64,000 nt of DNA, from contig BLLK01000058.1 of NCBI GenBank assembly GCA_021927905.1, positions 1,302,001 through 1,366,000 on the forward strand. Reading direction: 5' to 3'. Position numbers and translations under genes: made by a program. Below the pieces are notes generated by a model. That model had not been told where the DNA came from and made no database searches. It saw only the letters and a program-made list of their open reading frames with translations. Below are positions 9,961 to 25,003 of the stretch, in pieces; position 1 is the first letter of the stretch; the number at the start of each line of letters is the position of its first letter. Origin of the DNA: Chaetoceros tenuissimus (lineage: Eukaryota > Bacillariophyta > Thalassiosirophyceae > Chaetocerotales > Chaetocerotaceae).

Positions 9961-12900
9961 TTAACGTCCTACCGCAAAGAAGTAAACCGAAAAACCAGCT
10001 ACCGCGCATCCCAACACAAGAACAAGCCCTTGCATGACAAATGCACTATTAATTTCACTTCCTCCACCATTTCTTTGCAGCATCTGTTCTGTCAAAGCAC
10101 GGATCTCTTCCTGTTCCATTTGCATCTGCTGAGCCAATACATTGATTTCAGCTTCATGTTCCTTTCTTTCCTTCTCTTTCTCAATCTCATACTTCTTTCT
10201 TTCCTCCTCTTTCTCAATCTCGTGCTGCTTTCTTTCCTCCTCTTTCTCTCTCCTTAACTCATTCATAATCTCTTCAAGTCCAGATTGACTCTCCATAAGA
10301 CCAGATGTTGCATATTCCAACAACTGCCTCTCCTCTTCCTTCTGCTCCTCCGTTCCTGAGAATTTCTCTACATCATCTGCACTTGGAATGATGTGCACAT
10401 TCGTCAATGTCAATTTACTACCCATTGCAAGGCGTCTTCCACCTTCTTCCATCTCCTTCTTCAACGACTTTTGCAAAGCTGCCAAAATTCCTGTAGAAGT
10501 TTCCATACCTTCTTTCACATTCTTGGAATTTGCTTTCAGTAGCCCTCGACGACCATTATCCTCCTGTGCAAGTATCTCAACCTTGGCATCAATCTTGGAC
10601 TGACGGTCATCACATGATATTTCTGATATGACAAATCTCTCCTCGTTTCCTGAATTAGATAAAGCAGCAAGCTCTGATCGTAGTTCATCACGAACTTGTT
10701 CTGAAGAAGAATCCATCTGACTACAGTTGACTTCTTCTCCCTGTTTGGATACAGTAAACTTTGTCAAAGCCCGCTTCAAATTAATGTCTGCAAACTTCCT
10801 CTCGATTGTGATTGGGACTGGAACAGCCAAGGTGTCCTTGTAACGCTTATTTCCATGCACATCAAAGATCCCTGATTGATCGCTGCCACCTGGTACTCTT
10901 CCAACCTCAAGCTTGAAGCTCTTACCAAGAATCATCTCTGGATCGGTATTCGTATGGTCAATCTGTAAGCGAATCTGTCTTCCATCGCAAATAATGTGAA
11001 ACTTGTCCTTGTAGTACGGGTTAAACGTGTCATCATCTACGATCATCTTCACATCAAATTTAAAAGGAAACGAGCAATCAATAGGCTCGGTGAAGATAAT
11101 TGTCATTTCTTCGCCAAACATGATCTCATCTTTCAATGGCAATACCTTTCCAAATCGCTCTGGTCTAGAGTTGTCAATTACTCCTACTATGGACGACTCA
11201 CGATAATAATCAAAGTCTTCTGGACCTCCAGTACTTGAGCACCTTGCCTCCACAGTCAACTCGTAGTTTCCATCTGCTAGATTTCCAATGTTCCAGAACT
11301 CACTCACATACCCGAAAGGATCTTCACTCATGCTTCCAAGCGCAAAATCGATGCTTTGGACATCTTTGTTCTGGGCATTCTTCCAATTAGCTTCACCTAC
11401 TTTGCGATACAATAGATTGACATGCTCCAACCGGCCATTAGATTTGGTCATATCATTGAAGGATTTCTTCTCCTTACTTGCACTTGGATTCAACACCTTG
11501 ACCTTGATCTTGGAGCTATCATTGGACAACGTGTTGACAAGAAAGGTGCGATCTCTTCTCATGTCACCTGCCCATTCAACCTTTGGACATGGTTCCAGCC
11601 ATTTCAATTTTGGATTACCATCCGCATCAGCTGAATTTGATAATAAGACAGAGACTGTACGTTTGTTGTTATCCATGTCAGACTCGCATACACTTTTCAA
11701 TGTAAGCTTGACAGGATCAAACTCGTAACCATTCTGAGGTTTGAATATTCTTACAAAGCGTTGAACTGGTTGCTCTTTGTATAATTGGAGATTGCTTCCG
11801 TAACTATCAAGTAAGCCACCATCGTCTAGCTTCACTTCGAGCGACGTGTCCTGGACCAGATAAAAGTACGAATATACGTATTCACCAATGTTCAATGTCT
11901 CCAAATCAAAAATCATTTCATCAGTAGGGAAGACAAACTGTGAAGGAGCTTTGGTAACAGTCAACTTCGGATCCTCCCCCATGAGAGTCGGCTCTCCCTC
12001 CCAAACACATTTTGTAATACCTGCTTTGAGGTCAAATACAAAGCTGCCATAGACAGGCTCATGGTATATATCAATCACCAGCTCGTCGCCATCATCTGGG
12101 TCAGCTAAAACAAAACTGACAGTAGTCTCTTGGCTAGACTCATCAGTAATTGCACTTGTATGTGTAATTTCAACCCCAAAACTAATTCCACCTTCGGCTC
12201 CCACAGCGACACCAAAGATAGCACCATTTGCTTCCAAGTCACCTATTTCAGTTGAAAATTCCATCTCACTATTACATCCAGCAATGGCTGCTCCAACCGT
12301 TGCACCTCCAAATGCAACCGGAAGTACTGGACCTCCGATGGCTAAACTAGTGTACGCTGCAATTGCTATAGGTAAAGCTACATTACAATTTTGTCGAGTA
12401 TAAGCATGTGTCGCTTCTCTTGTCAATGACATTTCATAGGCGCCTTCAAACGAATTATGAGAACTTGACTATCTTTGAAAACGAAATTATATCTATATAG
12501 AAAAAAGCACTTACCACCGTCTCCAACTATGTGTACTCTCATTGCTTTTCTTATGGACTCCTTGTCATCTGCACCATCAAGATATTCTGTACTACCTTCT
12601 AAAGCCGTGGCGGAAGTGATGAGAGCATCCGGCACAAGATATGTTTTGTGGTCAGAAATCTTCAGATCCTTTCTATCTCCCTCGCTTTCAACAACACTAT
12701 CTAGTTCTTTGCTATTACTGAACCAACTAGAAACGTCTTGTTTTCCTTTAATGGCATCGGCTTTTGTCTTTTTCTCTTTATCCAAAGCTGCCTGCCATCC
12801 ATCACGACTTGCTTTCAACATATCAAGTTTTGCTTGTTCATACTCAATATCACTTGTTCCGCAATTTCTGAATACTTCTGTATTCTCGTGTAGGCAAGCT

Positions 12901-15900
12901 CCTTTCTTTGAACTCTGGACACAGCAAATCTTTTCTTTAGCTGTCACTCGCTTCAGAAGATTCTCTTGGTTGCCAATTGTTTTCGCTAAAGTTGGCAAGG
13001 CTACTGTGTTCAAGTGATATCTTGTATAAAATGATAGAGCAGAATCTTGAGTACTCTTCACGTCAAAGACGACTGAAATAGGAAAGCCCACTTTTTCATC
13101 ACCATTTGGATCTAAATATTTTTCAAGACCAAATGCGCATTTATCATCATCCCATCTGACATTATATACTTCTTCATACTTGATTGAAAGGTTGGGTACG
13201 ACAAAAACATCAGAATCTGGTCCTGCACGTGCGGGCTCATCGGATGTTTCATAGGACCATGTGGTAGAAAATGTATGCGAGGACTCATACTCTTCGTTCA
13301 TGAAATCAGAGTTTATTGCTGCTCCAAGAGGAATGGAAGCTGATATGTCAGCCTCAGTGATCTCGGGACAACCCAAAACAATTGCACCAAAACCACCACC
13401 TATTTTGATCAGGGTTGAGCACCTTTATTAGAATCGTGAAATAGACAATTCAATCCTGACAAAATTTTACATACCTGTACACAATTCCACATTTGCATCG
13501 GCGCCAGCTTTGAGTGTTGCTTCAATTTCTCCTGTTCCATGTACTTCAGTTGTCGATGAGACGACTTTGGCAGTAGTGACTACATTTTCATAGCTCGCGG
13601 TACTAGCACCACCTGGTGGGTCACGTAAAATCATGATAGGTTCATGAGTAGGGAGAGAAATAGTATTTCCGTCACCTTTACTGTAAAGACCCTCAATAAA
13701 TACAGATGCCTCATGTTTGACCTCTTCTGTTCCTCCAATGACACTAATCAATAATTGCTTTATGTATGTGCCAACTATTAAAAGAGTGCTCAGTGAGATT
13801 CCCGTGTATACTTCCGAGTCTGTGATTTGCAACAAAAGTACTTACATGGATTAGGTCGACCTGTTGCTAGATGCTGTGTGATTTGCGCTTTAGATTCTTC
13901 TGTAACTGAACCGTTATCATCAAGAGCCGTGTGTGTTACATCTAAGATGCAAATGGTATTGCTAGCGGATTTAAAATAATCCAAATCCTCTTTTACCCCT
14001 GCATTGTCTTTCATAGAATCTGGAACGCCAGGAGGTGCAATATTAGAACAATGGGCTAGTGCTCTTCGGGTTTCAGAGTTACTGTTCCAAAAGAATGTCT
14101 CAAACGCTTTGTTGCCTTCTTCCATACCCAAATTACTATTACAAAAATACAATAATTGACTTGAGTAAGAAAATATCTACAACTGCCAACTCTAAAAACA
14201 GTGATATCTTTGCACTTACCTGATCACTTGGACTCTGTATCCTTCATCCACAATGTTACATTTCTTGCCCAGAATATCATGGTGCAATTCAATCGTAAGT
14301 TTGAACACTGTCATGTAATCCATAACATGGAAAGAGTCAAATGTGCCTTCTGGATCCGCATCACACGTTTTAGAACTAGAAGCATTTGGAATTTGTACAT
14401 CCATTTTCAGTTGCCCATTGTATTGGAATCTGACAACTTCCAAGTCTTTTACTTCTGATGAGTCAAATGGTGAATTTTCAGGACCAGCTACAACCCCTGT
14501 ATCACCAGTTCTAGTCTCTTCCTCGGCTTCCAGGGACGACAATTCGTCACTCATTGCACCTGTATCCAGAAGGTCAATAGATCTTGTAATCGTAGCAAAA
14601 GCTTCTTTCACTATTCCAATTTCAGCGTTCTTCAGAGGATCCTGGTTTGGAGTAGATTCTCTCACATCTGTAATCTGTACTTCTAACACAGCTGCGGGAA
14701 CATCTGTAAAAGTTTTAGTGAATGTATCTTGCCAAGCTAAGTCTTTCTTCCAAGGGCAGCCCATGACATTAATAGTCGCTCTACTATCTCCTACTGGAAG
14801 ATTGCATAAACCACCTGCGACCTCAACCACCAATTCTGCTGTAGAAATATCAACGAAATCATTGTTATTAAATACTCCATCAGCAGTAATGAGAACTCCT
14901 TTTTGACTATAGTTACTCCAGTTGTGTTCTGCCTGCTTAAACTCGTGTCTGTGGTATGCAATATTGACAGAAGTGATTATGGTGCCGATGACAACATTGG
15001 CCTCATAGTAACCCGTAGCATCTGTCTGTACACATACAAGCTCCTCCTCCAAACCAGAGGTAGTACGATGTTGCAGACAGATGTCAGCACCTTTAATACC
15101 ACAGCCTCTTGCACCAGGATATTCAGTTCCATCAATATATACATTTCCTGTGAATAACACCTGAGTAGCATCATAGATATGTAGTACTTTGCCAAATTCC
15201 AAATGCTTCAAGTATAAAGGTCTATTATCGCACTCATCCTCACCATTGTTGCAAAGGAATCTATGAGGTATAGGCTTCAATCCTTGTGTGGTTTTCTTGA
15301 AATTAATTCTCAATGGAATCTCATCCTTATAAGTCACTCCCTTCAAATATGGATGCTCAACATTGAACTCAATTTTGAAACCTCCTCCTTCTGTAGTAAT
15401 GACAGTTCCAGAGCAACTGTTGCAGACAAGCTCTTCGAGTTGGAGTGAAAGCAATTGGTATTCAATTTCCACCTCGTCTACTGGAAGAGTACCTGCATGC
15501 GGCTCAGTTGTAACGATTCCATCAATAGACGCTTCCCAACGAATGACATGTGGCTGACAATTTGGCTCAGAATGATTGAGATCAAGACTGCCAACTCTTG
15601 TGTCGTACGGAGAAGGCATGTATGGGCCAGAGTCACTTGATGCTTGAACGCAGTAAATGTAAGTATACCCAACGATCAACTTGGAGATTCTTTGGTCATC
15701 CATAGCTTTTTCTAATGGGGAAATCTTTGCTGCTTCACAACTGCTGTCAGATCCTACCTTGTACGATGCAATGTTGACAATATTACCAATACTTTGAGAG
15801 AATTCTTCATACGCTGAATATCTCACTAGCGCAAAGACATTCTCACACAAAGAGTTATCATTAAACTCAAACATGACTCTTCCATTGACTTGCGGTAAAA

Positions 15901-18900
15901 TACTAAAGTTGGTCGGCATTCCAGTACTGTCTGATGAATCATCACACGTACACTTTGTAACAAAGCGGACTTGCATGGACCCATCATGGTATTGAATTGT
16001 TAAGATGTATAACTTCCCTGGTTGTAGACCAAGTAGTTCAAGGTCAACTTTAGCGTCATTTGCAGTAGAACCATTGGCGCGTTCTATCCTTGCTCTATAT
16101 GCTTCGTTAATAGGCAAGATACTGAAACTTCCATCAGCACCCCTCATTTCAAGTTTAATACCTTGAGTCACTGTCTCTACACCTTCAGTTGAAGAAGTAA
16201 CAAAATTGTCATGATCATAAGTTGCAATTTTGTCTAGTGGGAAAGAAGCACTTCTTTCTCGAACTTTCACCATGTCTGCATGTATTTCAGGTGTACAGAC
16301 ATCCTCGACATCATCGGTAAGGTACTTTTTGAGTACACCATTTTTATTTTTTAGAACAAATCCTTTATTATTGAGAAACGTAGAATGTTAGCATCTTGTT
16401 TTTCTTTAAGAAAAGTCAAAATGAGAGATTCAAACGCTTACCATCTTTACAAATGCAACCACCTTCACTGAAAATGGAATTTGTGTCTGCACAAATAAAG
16501 TGAAGCTATATTTTACAATGAAAGGATGTTGTAAGCGTTGTGTTAGTTGTATTGTAAAAAATACAGACAACTCAGTGCTCAAAAAAGAAATATTTACCTC
16601 TCTAGTCGGACGATTAGCACTAGATAATTCCGACTCGTCTCTCAATTGAAGTGACACCACTCCCGATTCTGAAGCGTAGATAGATACATGATTGTATTTA
16701 GCATCGACAGGAAGAGAAACTGAATTATCAAAGGTTCTACTTTCATAGTTTGATCCGTGAAGAGCTTTTTGATATAGATAGACTTTGGAGCCTGTCAAAA
16801 TAGCAAAGAAATGACCATGTGTAGATAGAGCAATGCGACAAGTAGGACCAATACTGCGTGTGATGGCAGTTGTATGGATCCATTTGGCCTGTACCTGATC
16901 GAAAACATGCACAAGGAATTTGTCACTTCCATTATTAATCACAGCAACAGTTCCACTATCAGAGATTCCTATTGCCTTTGGTTGACTGCTTTGTCCTGCA
17001 CCATTAATATTCATATAGAAGTTCATGTTTGGATCAGTATCGTCATGAAAATTCACTTCTGGGTTACAAACTTGAGCTATAAACTTGTTTGTCTTTAGAT
17101 CCTTGTAAACAGCGAGACCACCACCAACATCATGGGCGATATCGACAAGGGATACAGTGGAATGTTCTGTAATCTCAATTGGAGGCTTGAATGTTGATTT
17201 GAAGAATTCTGTGACCGCATGGTGTCCACCATTATCTCTCTTTCCCTGCCAATTGCTAAAGTTCCATTCAAAAGGAAATTTGAAGCATTCATTTGTAACA
17301 GTAGCATCAGCATTTTGAGATAGAACCATAGAGATTCTTTTCGTGTGGGCACTTTTCGGAGAGTCCAATGCAGGAGCTTTCCAAGTGATCGACTTTTTGC
17401 AATTCGCTACAGTGATTGTTTGTTGCAGGCAGTAGTCTGGAGAGAGCCCGTTTGGTGCATAAGGACTCGACCCTTCAAATGTAAATGGCACAACACCAGA
17501 ACCGATGCCCTTTTGATGAGATTCGACCTTGAACTTGAAAGCTTTGTTCGATTGGGCCTCAATAGTAAAAGTTGGGTCATCTCCACACCAGTGGATAGAA
17601 CAACGCAGAGTCTTTTTGCAGTCTTCTGGAAATGGTCCTTTTGAAGTAAGAGGCAAAGTTTCATCAATATGAAAGTTGTTGCTGTCAAAAATAATCGTAG
17701 CTTCGTAACAATTCTTTTTCAAAGTGATTGTTACGTCATTCCCAGGTTTGATGTATTTTGGGAATTTTCCACTGTCACTAACACCATCAACAGTCCCCAC
17801 TTCTCCTGTGAGAGTAAAGCCAAATGCGTTCTGATCTTTCACATTTTTTGGTAGTTGCTCAAAAAACTCGTCATTATCATCTACAAATGGACTATTGTAA
17901 GAGAAAACTAGATTGGCATCAGTTCCCTTCGAATAACAGTCATAGTTTTGATGTGTTAGAGTCTCCTCCACTTGGCGTTCAGGACAGTTATACACCTCTT
18001 TACCACTTGCGATTCCACTTTTCTTGTTGTCATACTGAGATTTATAGTTGACATGACTGTTGTAAATCACATCGACCGCATTCTCGACTTGCGCCTCATC
18101 TACAGGTGCTGGGTACATTTCTCTTACTTTCTCTCGCAGCATATCTTTGAACTGGTTTGGTGTTGGCCAAAGATCAGGTACATCCCATGTTCGAGTAGAT
18201 CCTTTGAAGTACATTGGGCCAGTCTTGTCATCACATAAGAAGTTATGGAATTTGACATTCTCTGCATCACTTGTGCATTTAAGAGATCCAACAGACTTCC
18301 CAAATACTTCTCCGTATGGGCTGCCATATCCTTTATCTCTGATAAACTTTGGAAATTCGGTGTTTGGATCCTCAAAAGTAACACCTAGCAAAATAAGTCC
18401 ATTTGTCAATAAATTACTTTGTGAATTGCAAAATAAGAAACAAATGTTCGTATCAACAGATACTTACCATCAATACAAATGTCTGAATATGTCTGATCAA
18501 AATTAGGATTGTAACAGTAGTCCAAACCTCCAATAACCTAAAGAGATAAAAATAGTGAGGATTGACAAGAAGATTTGGAAAGTTCTTCAAAATTGTTGCA
18601 TAATGTACTCACTTGTCCAGCACAGCTATCAGGCCCCCTCTGAGCTGTCGTCGCTACCTCTTGCCACTCTCGATAACATTGGTCACAATTGTGTTTGTAA
18701 TAATGTTTTGTCTCGCAAGTGTGATAGCATGTATGATAGCAAGTCTTGCAATTGATTTTTATACCAATAAAATTGAAACCGCAGTTACACTCGTATCCGT
18801 TGCATTGGTACGGGTTGCAATCGTAGTAAGTCGAAGTGTAGCACTGATTGCTTTGGGTATTGCAGTGAGGGTTATTGTAATCATGTACTGTTTTTTCCTG

Positions 18901-21900
18901 TAGATGATTGAAAGTCAGCGCCAAAAATAACATTTATCATTTGAATGAATACAAATATACTACTTACCGTATAACCATTTCTCTGAAAGCATCTAAGTCC
19001 GGGACCACAATCTGAATCACGATCACAGTCACCCTCACATTGCTTTAAATTTGAGGTTTCACTACCTTCTTCGTAATCATTTTTATAACTTGGACTCTTC
19101 ACACAGTAATTTTTCCCTGAAACTACAGTGCCATCGCAATCAGATGGTTTTGCACTTGTCTACGGGGTGATGCAATGGTGAGCAACGGTCGAGAGGATAA
19201 AAAATAAAGACAGAAAAGATAATCAATACGTACATTTTGTCCATCCAATTTGTTAATGAAGCATTGGAGCCCATCTGCGCAATCATCGTCAGTCTCACAA
19301 TGACCTTTAAAAGCAAAGTAGAATTGCACATTTAGTTCAAATATCAAATAAATTAACTGCAACAAAGAAACAACACATACCTTGGCAGCGGAGAAACTTT
19401 TCACTTTTTTTCTTCGTTAGCAGCTTGAGTGTGCACTTCAAAGGTGTGAATGTGAAAGATGGGCCATATGATACTTTCCCTTCTCTATAGCAATGGAATG
19501 AATGTTTAGATGTTCTTCTTTTGAAGGACAAGCAAAATCATCGAACTTACCTGCATGTCCTTCTTCCACCATCAGCTTTCACCCTATCCGGAGATACAAG
19601 CCCTCCAAGATTCTTCCAAAAATCATTTAGATTTGTCTTTTTTTTATTGTTTGAGTTAAAACCACTAGTTTGAACCTCTGTAAAGTAGCAGTAATCTTTT
19701 GGATCTTCCAACTCATCGCGCAAAATGTCCCAACCATCTCCTCTAGTAGGAAATCTGCTTTTAGCTGCAGTCCATGGATCTAATGGATTTGGTACATCCA
19801 GAGATCCAAAGTTCACATGTGACCTTGGTGATGCTGGATCATTGTCCACTCCTGTTTGGTATGGACGACTAGCTGCATTCGAGGCGAGAGCTTGATTCAC
19901 AAGTTGTACCTGACTGTATACAGATTCTCCCAAGTATGGATTTTCATCATTGTCTTGAATGAGAGCAATGTAGTTAATCTTTGAATTGGTTTCTGGGAAC
20001 AAATCTGCGACATGAATGTCGAAGGAAGTCACTCGATCGTGAACTGGCTTTCCAAATCTATAAAATCATAAAGATGAACAAAGTGAGACCTAAGAATGAC
20101 AATGACACATGCTAACATCACAAGACTACAAGACTTACACTTGGAATTCACCAATCATGTGTGGATATCCAGTTGAGCTATCCTCGTTATTGAGTTCAAT
20201 TCCGACCTTGAGTTTTTCATTAGCAGGTATTTCTTCTTCATTCAATTCAATATCTTTTACATGGACTAGACCAGATGCATCTACAGATGACTTGTCGAGA
20301 TCCACACTGTACAGCTCAGCGCCACTCATTGTTTTGACATACACCTTGAATTTCTTGAAACGATCCGCAAAGGAGTCCATGCGGTTGTAGATCTTCACTT
20401 CAGTGATGGTAAATCCAGCTTGAATATCAACAGAAAAGTCAGTCTTTGGATTGTTTGGTATCTCCCCTGTGTTGGTAAAAGTATTCATATTACCATCCAC
20501 TGCATTGGATGCCAACCCTCTGGTATCATTCGGAACATCTCTTGATTGCGTTGCTGTAGCTCGCAATGCAAGATTCTCCCTTTTCACATGGCTCCATTCA
20601 TTGTATTGACTTCCTCCAATGAGAACACAACGAACATTTTTACCAGCAAATGGATCTTCAACCAGATTGTCCTCAACACAAATCGCATGACCCTCAGCTT
20701 CGTTCTTCAGTTCAAAATTGAACTTCAGTCTTGTTTCCTCTGTAACAGCAAAAGGAGTAGACAAGCGGAAAGCTTTCCATGCATTTCCCTTCAGAGTCGC
20801 GCGGTTGTTATCTGTGGATACATGGATTTCACCAGCAAAGTCCTGATCAAAGGCTCCAAAGTTACCGTACGATACAGCACTCAATGTTTTCTGTCCATTC
20901 ACCTTGAATGGCAGGTACTGAAAATACAAATGTGAGATCATTCTTCTAGATGTTTTGATAAATGTACAGATATATTTGTAACTTACCTTTGATGTTTCTT
21001 CACTTGACTCATCAGTGACATCGTATAGTTCCACTGACTTGAAAATCGACTTTCCAACTAAAGTTTTTGAACCTTCAACCGTTTGTGAGTTTTGGATGAG
21101 AGCTATGTATTTAATCAGTGGTCTACTTCCGTCAAACGCACTTCCTGCTTGTACTGGATCAGCTCCACCAAAAATCTGCACTTCTGTAGGAGAGCAACCT
21201 TGGAATTCGACTTCTGATCCTACTATACCTGGCGGTAGTTCCGCATGGAAGAAATCATTGGATGGAGTGACATCCAGTGAAAAAATATCACGACTCGCAT
21301 CTTTGTGAATCACAATCTTACAACTCGACTGAGACACAGATGCAAGGACGTCAGTAAAAATATGACTGGCGCGAAGTTGAACATGACTGTTGGTACTACC
21401 TGGAAGAGTGTAATCAACATCATCCTGATTCAGATCAACCCTCACTCCATCCCAAATAGGATGACCAAAGCTGACGCCATCTTTGATCATTTCACCAATT
21501 GGAATGTCATACTCTGTCACTGTGGAACTCGGCTCTTCTCCTAAAACTAGAACTTCCACAAGAGCCAAGACTCCCTCTTCAACAAGCTCAATGCGAACTT
21601 TATCTCCTTGTGCTGCATTCTCGAACGGAATTCTATAGACATTGTTGTTGTAGGACTCATGATTTTGGTCAAAAGGGCCTAGGGTATTGGTGCTCGATCC
21701 ATTCATAATCTTCAGTCTGAAAGCTCCAAGTGGATTGACCTTCCATTCATGGATTGCAATCTCAGAAATAGTTTTCAGACTTGATAGAGTTACCTGCCAC
21801 CATGCGTTCTTGTCTTGATTGGTCACGGAAATAGAATTCTTCTCCAAATCAACACTGTCACTCCATCTAGGATTGATGTATCCATCAACAGCTTTTCGGG

Positions 21901-24900
21901 CATCACTAATGCCAAAGTGGCTAGTCGATGATTGCGCAGATGGCATGCCAAGAGCAAGGTTGGCAATTTTGGCACGGCGTAAATCATAGTCTGGACTCTT
22001 TGTATCAAATGCGTCATGACGCTCAAACTCATCTCCACTTAGCCAGATACATTTTCTACTGTCAGACAAAATAGCATCAGAGTCAACACAAATTGCATGT
22101 CCTTGTGTCTGTTCTTCAATGGATAGCTCAAATTTCAATCTTGTGTTTTTAGAAATGTAGTATGGTTGGATAAGAGGATATGCTTTCCAAGCATTTCCAA
22201 TAAGTGTGAACTTCTCAGTATCACTTGCATCCATCGCAAGACCACCTCGCACAAAAGCAGCAAATGTATGATAGTTTACTGGTTTGTTGTCTTGGTTAAA
22301 GTCTGTTACATCAAGAACAAAAGTGTTGACCTAATGAAAAAGATATTGTTTAGAGACTAAGATCGCAAAGTATTTACAAGTTAGCATGTTTTCAAAAGTA
22401 CTTACATTGAGCTCTCTCTTTCCATCACTATCTACAGAAATTTCTTTATTGTCTACAGAAATTTCCTCAATTTCAAGAGTTCTTTCTCTACGACTCGATG
22501 GCAGTGTACAGATCTTGTCAATACATTCATTACCATTTGCACACTCTGAGTCGTAATTGCACTCATCTCCACTAAAGAGACTATTTGCCTCAACACTTGG
22601 AAAATTTGACGGTTCCATAGAAACAGAAGGCTGTTCAGATGGATTCAAAGTAATGTCTCTAGTTGGCTCAAAGCTCAGAGAAGGTACATTACTTGGTAAC
22701 ACTGATGGGGATGATGTTGGGATAACACTCGGAGCTACAGACTGGTGAAGGCCTCCTCCACAATCACAGCATGCCAAGTAAGTATTTTTGTCTTTGTACC
22801 AGATAGAACTAAATTGTTCACAAAATTTATCTGGTTCCTCGCTAATAGCTTTACAACCAAGAGCTTTGTCTTCATTGAAAAACCAGTTTGGTTCATCAAT
22901 ACAATCCGATGGTTGTGACGAAGGAGCAGCTGAAGGATTTTCACTAATCACAGATGGACGCATCGAAATGGAAGGCTTTGTAGATGGTGCAGTCGAAGGA
23001 TATGTTGAAGTGAATCTACTACCTTGACAAGCACAACATGCTTCTTTGACACCTTTCCCATCGAAAGCATGGTCATTGAGTGCCCAAATAGCATCGCACC
23101 AATTTTCTTCTGACGCTACTTGAGTACAATTCATCCCTGCATATTCACTTTCACCGGATACTCTCCACCCTTCTTCATCCTATGATAGAGTTTTGGTAAA
23201 ATGTGGTTTAGAAATGTCCAATTTATAATATCTTGAATAAATTTATTGAAAACAAAACAATACAAAACATACCTCACATTCAGTAGGAAAACTACTTGGT
23301 TCAGAACTCGGAAGGAGGGAAGGCTCAGAACTTGGATCACGAGAAGGTTCCATGCTGGGCTCGTCAGAAGGAAGTAAAGACGGTTGATCAGAAGGTTCGC
23401 TCGACGGAAGCAAAGAAGGTTCTGAGCTGGGATCACGAGATGGTTCCATACTAGGTTCTGAAGAAGGCAACAAAGACGGCTGATCAGAAGGTTCGGTCGA
23501 TGGTTCCATACTAGGTTCTGAAGAAGGCAACAAGGATGGCTCGGAGCTGGGATCACGAGATGGTTCAGAAGAAGGCAACAAGGATGGCTCGGAGCTGGGA
23601 TCACGAGATGGTTCAGAAGAAGGCAGCAATGATGGTTCCATGCTGGGCTCGACTGAAGGGACCTGAGAAGGTTCATCAGAAGGTACGGTCGACGGTACTT
23701 GAGACGGTTCATCAGACGGAATTGATGTTGGGGAAGGACTTGGTTTAGCAGACGGGCTAGGACTTGGTTTGGCAGATGGTGAAGATGAAGGCTGTACAGA
23801 AGGACTAGAAGTAGGTGCTACCGATGGCATAGAAGTCGGGGTAATGGAAGGTGCTTCCGACGCATAATCTTTGAACCATAGGAAGAGAGACTTGTTATCC
23901 ATATTTGCACTGGACTTATACAAACGTACTTTCTCATATGGATTTTTAGGGTTCAATCCTACAAGCCACTGCTGTGAAGGATCATTTCCAAATGCTACTG
24001 CCCGAATTCTTCCAGTACCAATAACGAAATATGCTTTATCAATACCATTTACACAGTTGTCCATCTCAAGTTGAGCATTATTCCAACGTAGACAAAGCTC
24101 TGGTTTGGCACTAAGTCTCAAATATCCCGATCTATCAAAATGGAAATAGTTTCTTAGATCTCCATTACAAGGTCTCATTACCAACTTGGATCCAGCACTC
24201 ATAGATTGTGCTTTCATACAGTATGTTGGTTTAGATTCACCAAAATAACTGGTCATGATTCTGAAAGAAGATAATTGTAGTTGTAGTTCTCTAGCTACAC
24301 CATCCGACAAGAGTCCAGTAGAAGACTTGGTACTACTATCAGAAAGCAAAGTAGAAGCAGAAACAGAATCACGATGGGCAACGGTATCAGGATCAAGATC
24401 TTTCTCTTCTTCGAGAGTATTGCTGTCTTTACTAGAAAGGTCAGTATCAACAGCAGTTGTTTCTTTCAGAAGATCAGTATCATTCTTGGAAGGCTTGGAG
24501 AGAATAGACTCATCATCATCTAGAAGAAGATGAGAATCAAATCCATCAGGGTCAGACGTACCAGCTTTCATATCAGTAGACTTGGTACTACTATCAGAAA
24601 GCAAAGTAGAAGCAGAAGCAGAAACAGAATCACGACGGGCAACGGCATCAGGATCAAGATCTTTTTCTTCTTCGAGAGTATCGCTGTCTTTATTAGAAAG
24701 GTCAGTATCAACAGCAATTGTTTCTTTCAGAAGATCAGTATCATTCTTGGAGGGCTTAGAGAGAATAGACTCATCATCATCTAGAAGAAGATGAGAATCA
24801 AATCCATCAGTAGATGAAACTGTAGAGTTCTTGGCAACATATGCAGAGGGGAGCTTTGTGGTATTACCTGATTTCTCGACTGCTTCAATGTGAGATGAAA

Positions 24901-25003
24901 TCAAATCAGGCTTGTGTTGGGCTGCTTGAGCACCAACCAAAAGCAAAGCTAGGAGAGCTGTATGCAAAGCAACACCCTTCTTGAAGGAGGGCATCATAAT
25001 CAT
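9961..25003 (-). CDS. Giant modular surface protein with C-terminal membrane anchor, right tandem copy (about 4,600 aa)
   Basis: Model complement(9961..12443, 12515..13399, 13475..13774, 13846..14135, 14220..16362, 16442..16505, 16598..18384, 18468..18537, 18613..18897, 18968..19159, 19234..19304, 19381..19484, 19551..20057, 20139..20917, 20987..22331, 22406..23179, 23273..25003). All introns are GT-AG, about 69-90 nt. In order: signal peptide; Ser/Asp-rich region with an 85-aa duplication; ricin-like beta-trefoil (about 245-385); PS stalk to 577; Cys-rich modules ending ACCACQG and ACCDCGG; lectin-like and two discoidin regions (NLALGMPS and NLALRATAT); modules [13 protein letters not shown] and [17 protein letters not shown]; a Cys/Tyr-rich exon (18613-18897); a carboxypeptidase-regulatory-like stretch in the 2.1-kb exon; a Glu/Arg/Lys coiled coil; and a membrane segment over the last 28 residues. 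The start is the ATG at 25003. Phases agree at every junction except one: exon 3 has one extra A near 22320. Cell-surface or cell-wall function is inferred from architecture. Confidence 0.85.
24323..24815 (-). repeat. Internal 255-bp coding duplication in giant gene exon 1
   Basis: Two direct copies of an 85-codon unit, period 255 bp, code for an acidic Ser/Asp-rich segment containing [19 protein letters not shown]. The left copy of the giant gene does not show this duplication in the same form, so it arose after the two genes separated or was lost from the other. Confidence 0.75.

Noticed and set aside
9739-10257. 172-codon plus-strand frame rich in Leu/Phe
   Set aside because: Antisense to the coiled-coil and membrane-anchor end of the giant gene; Glu/Lys-rich helices read as Leu/Phe/Ser on the other strand.
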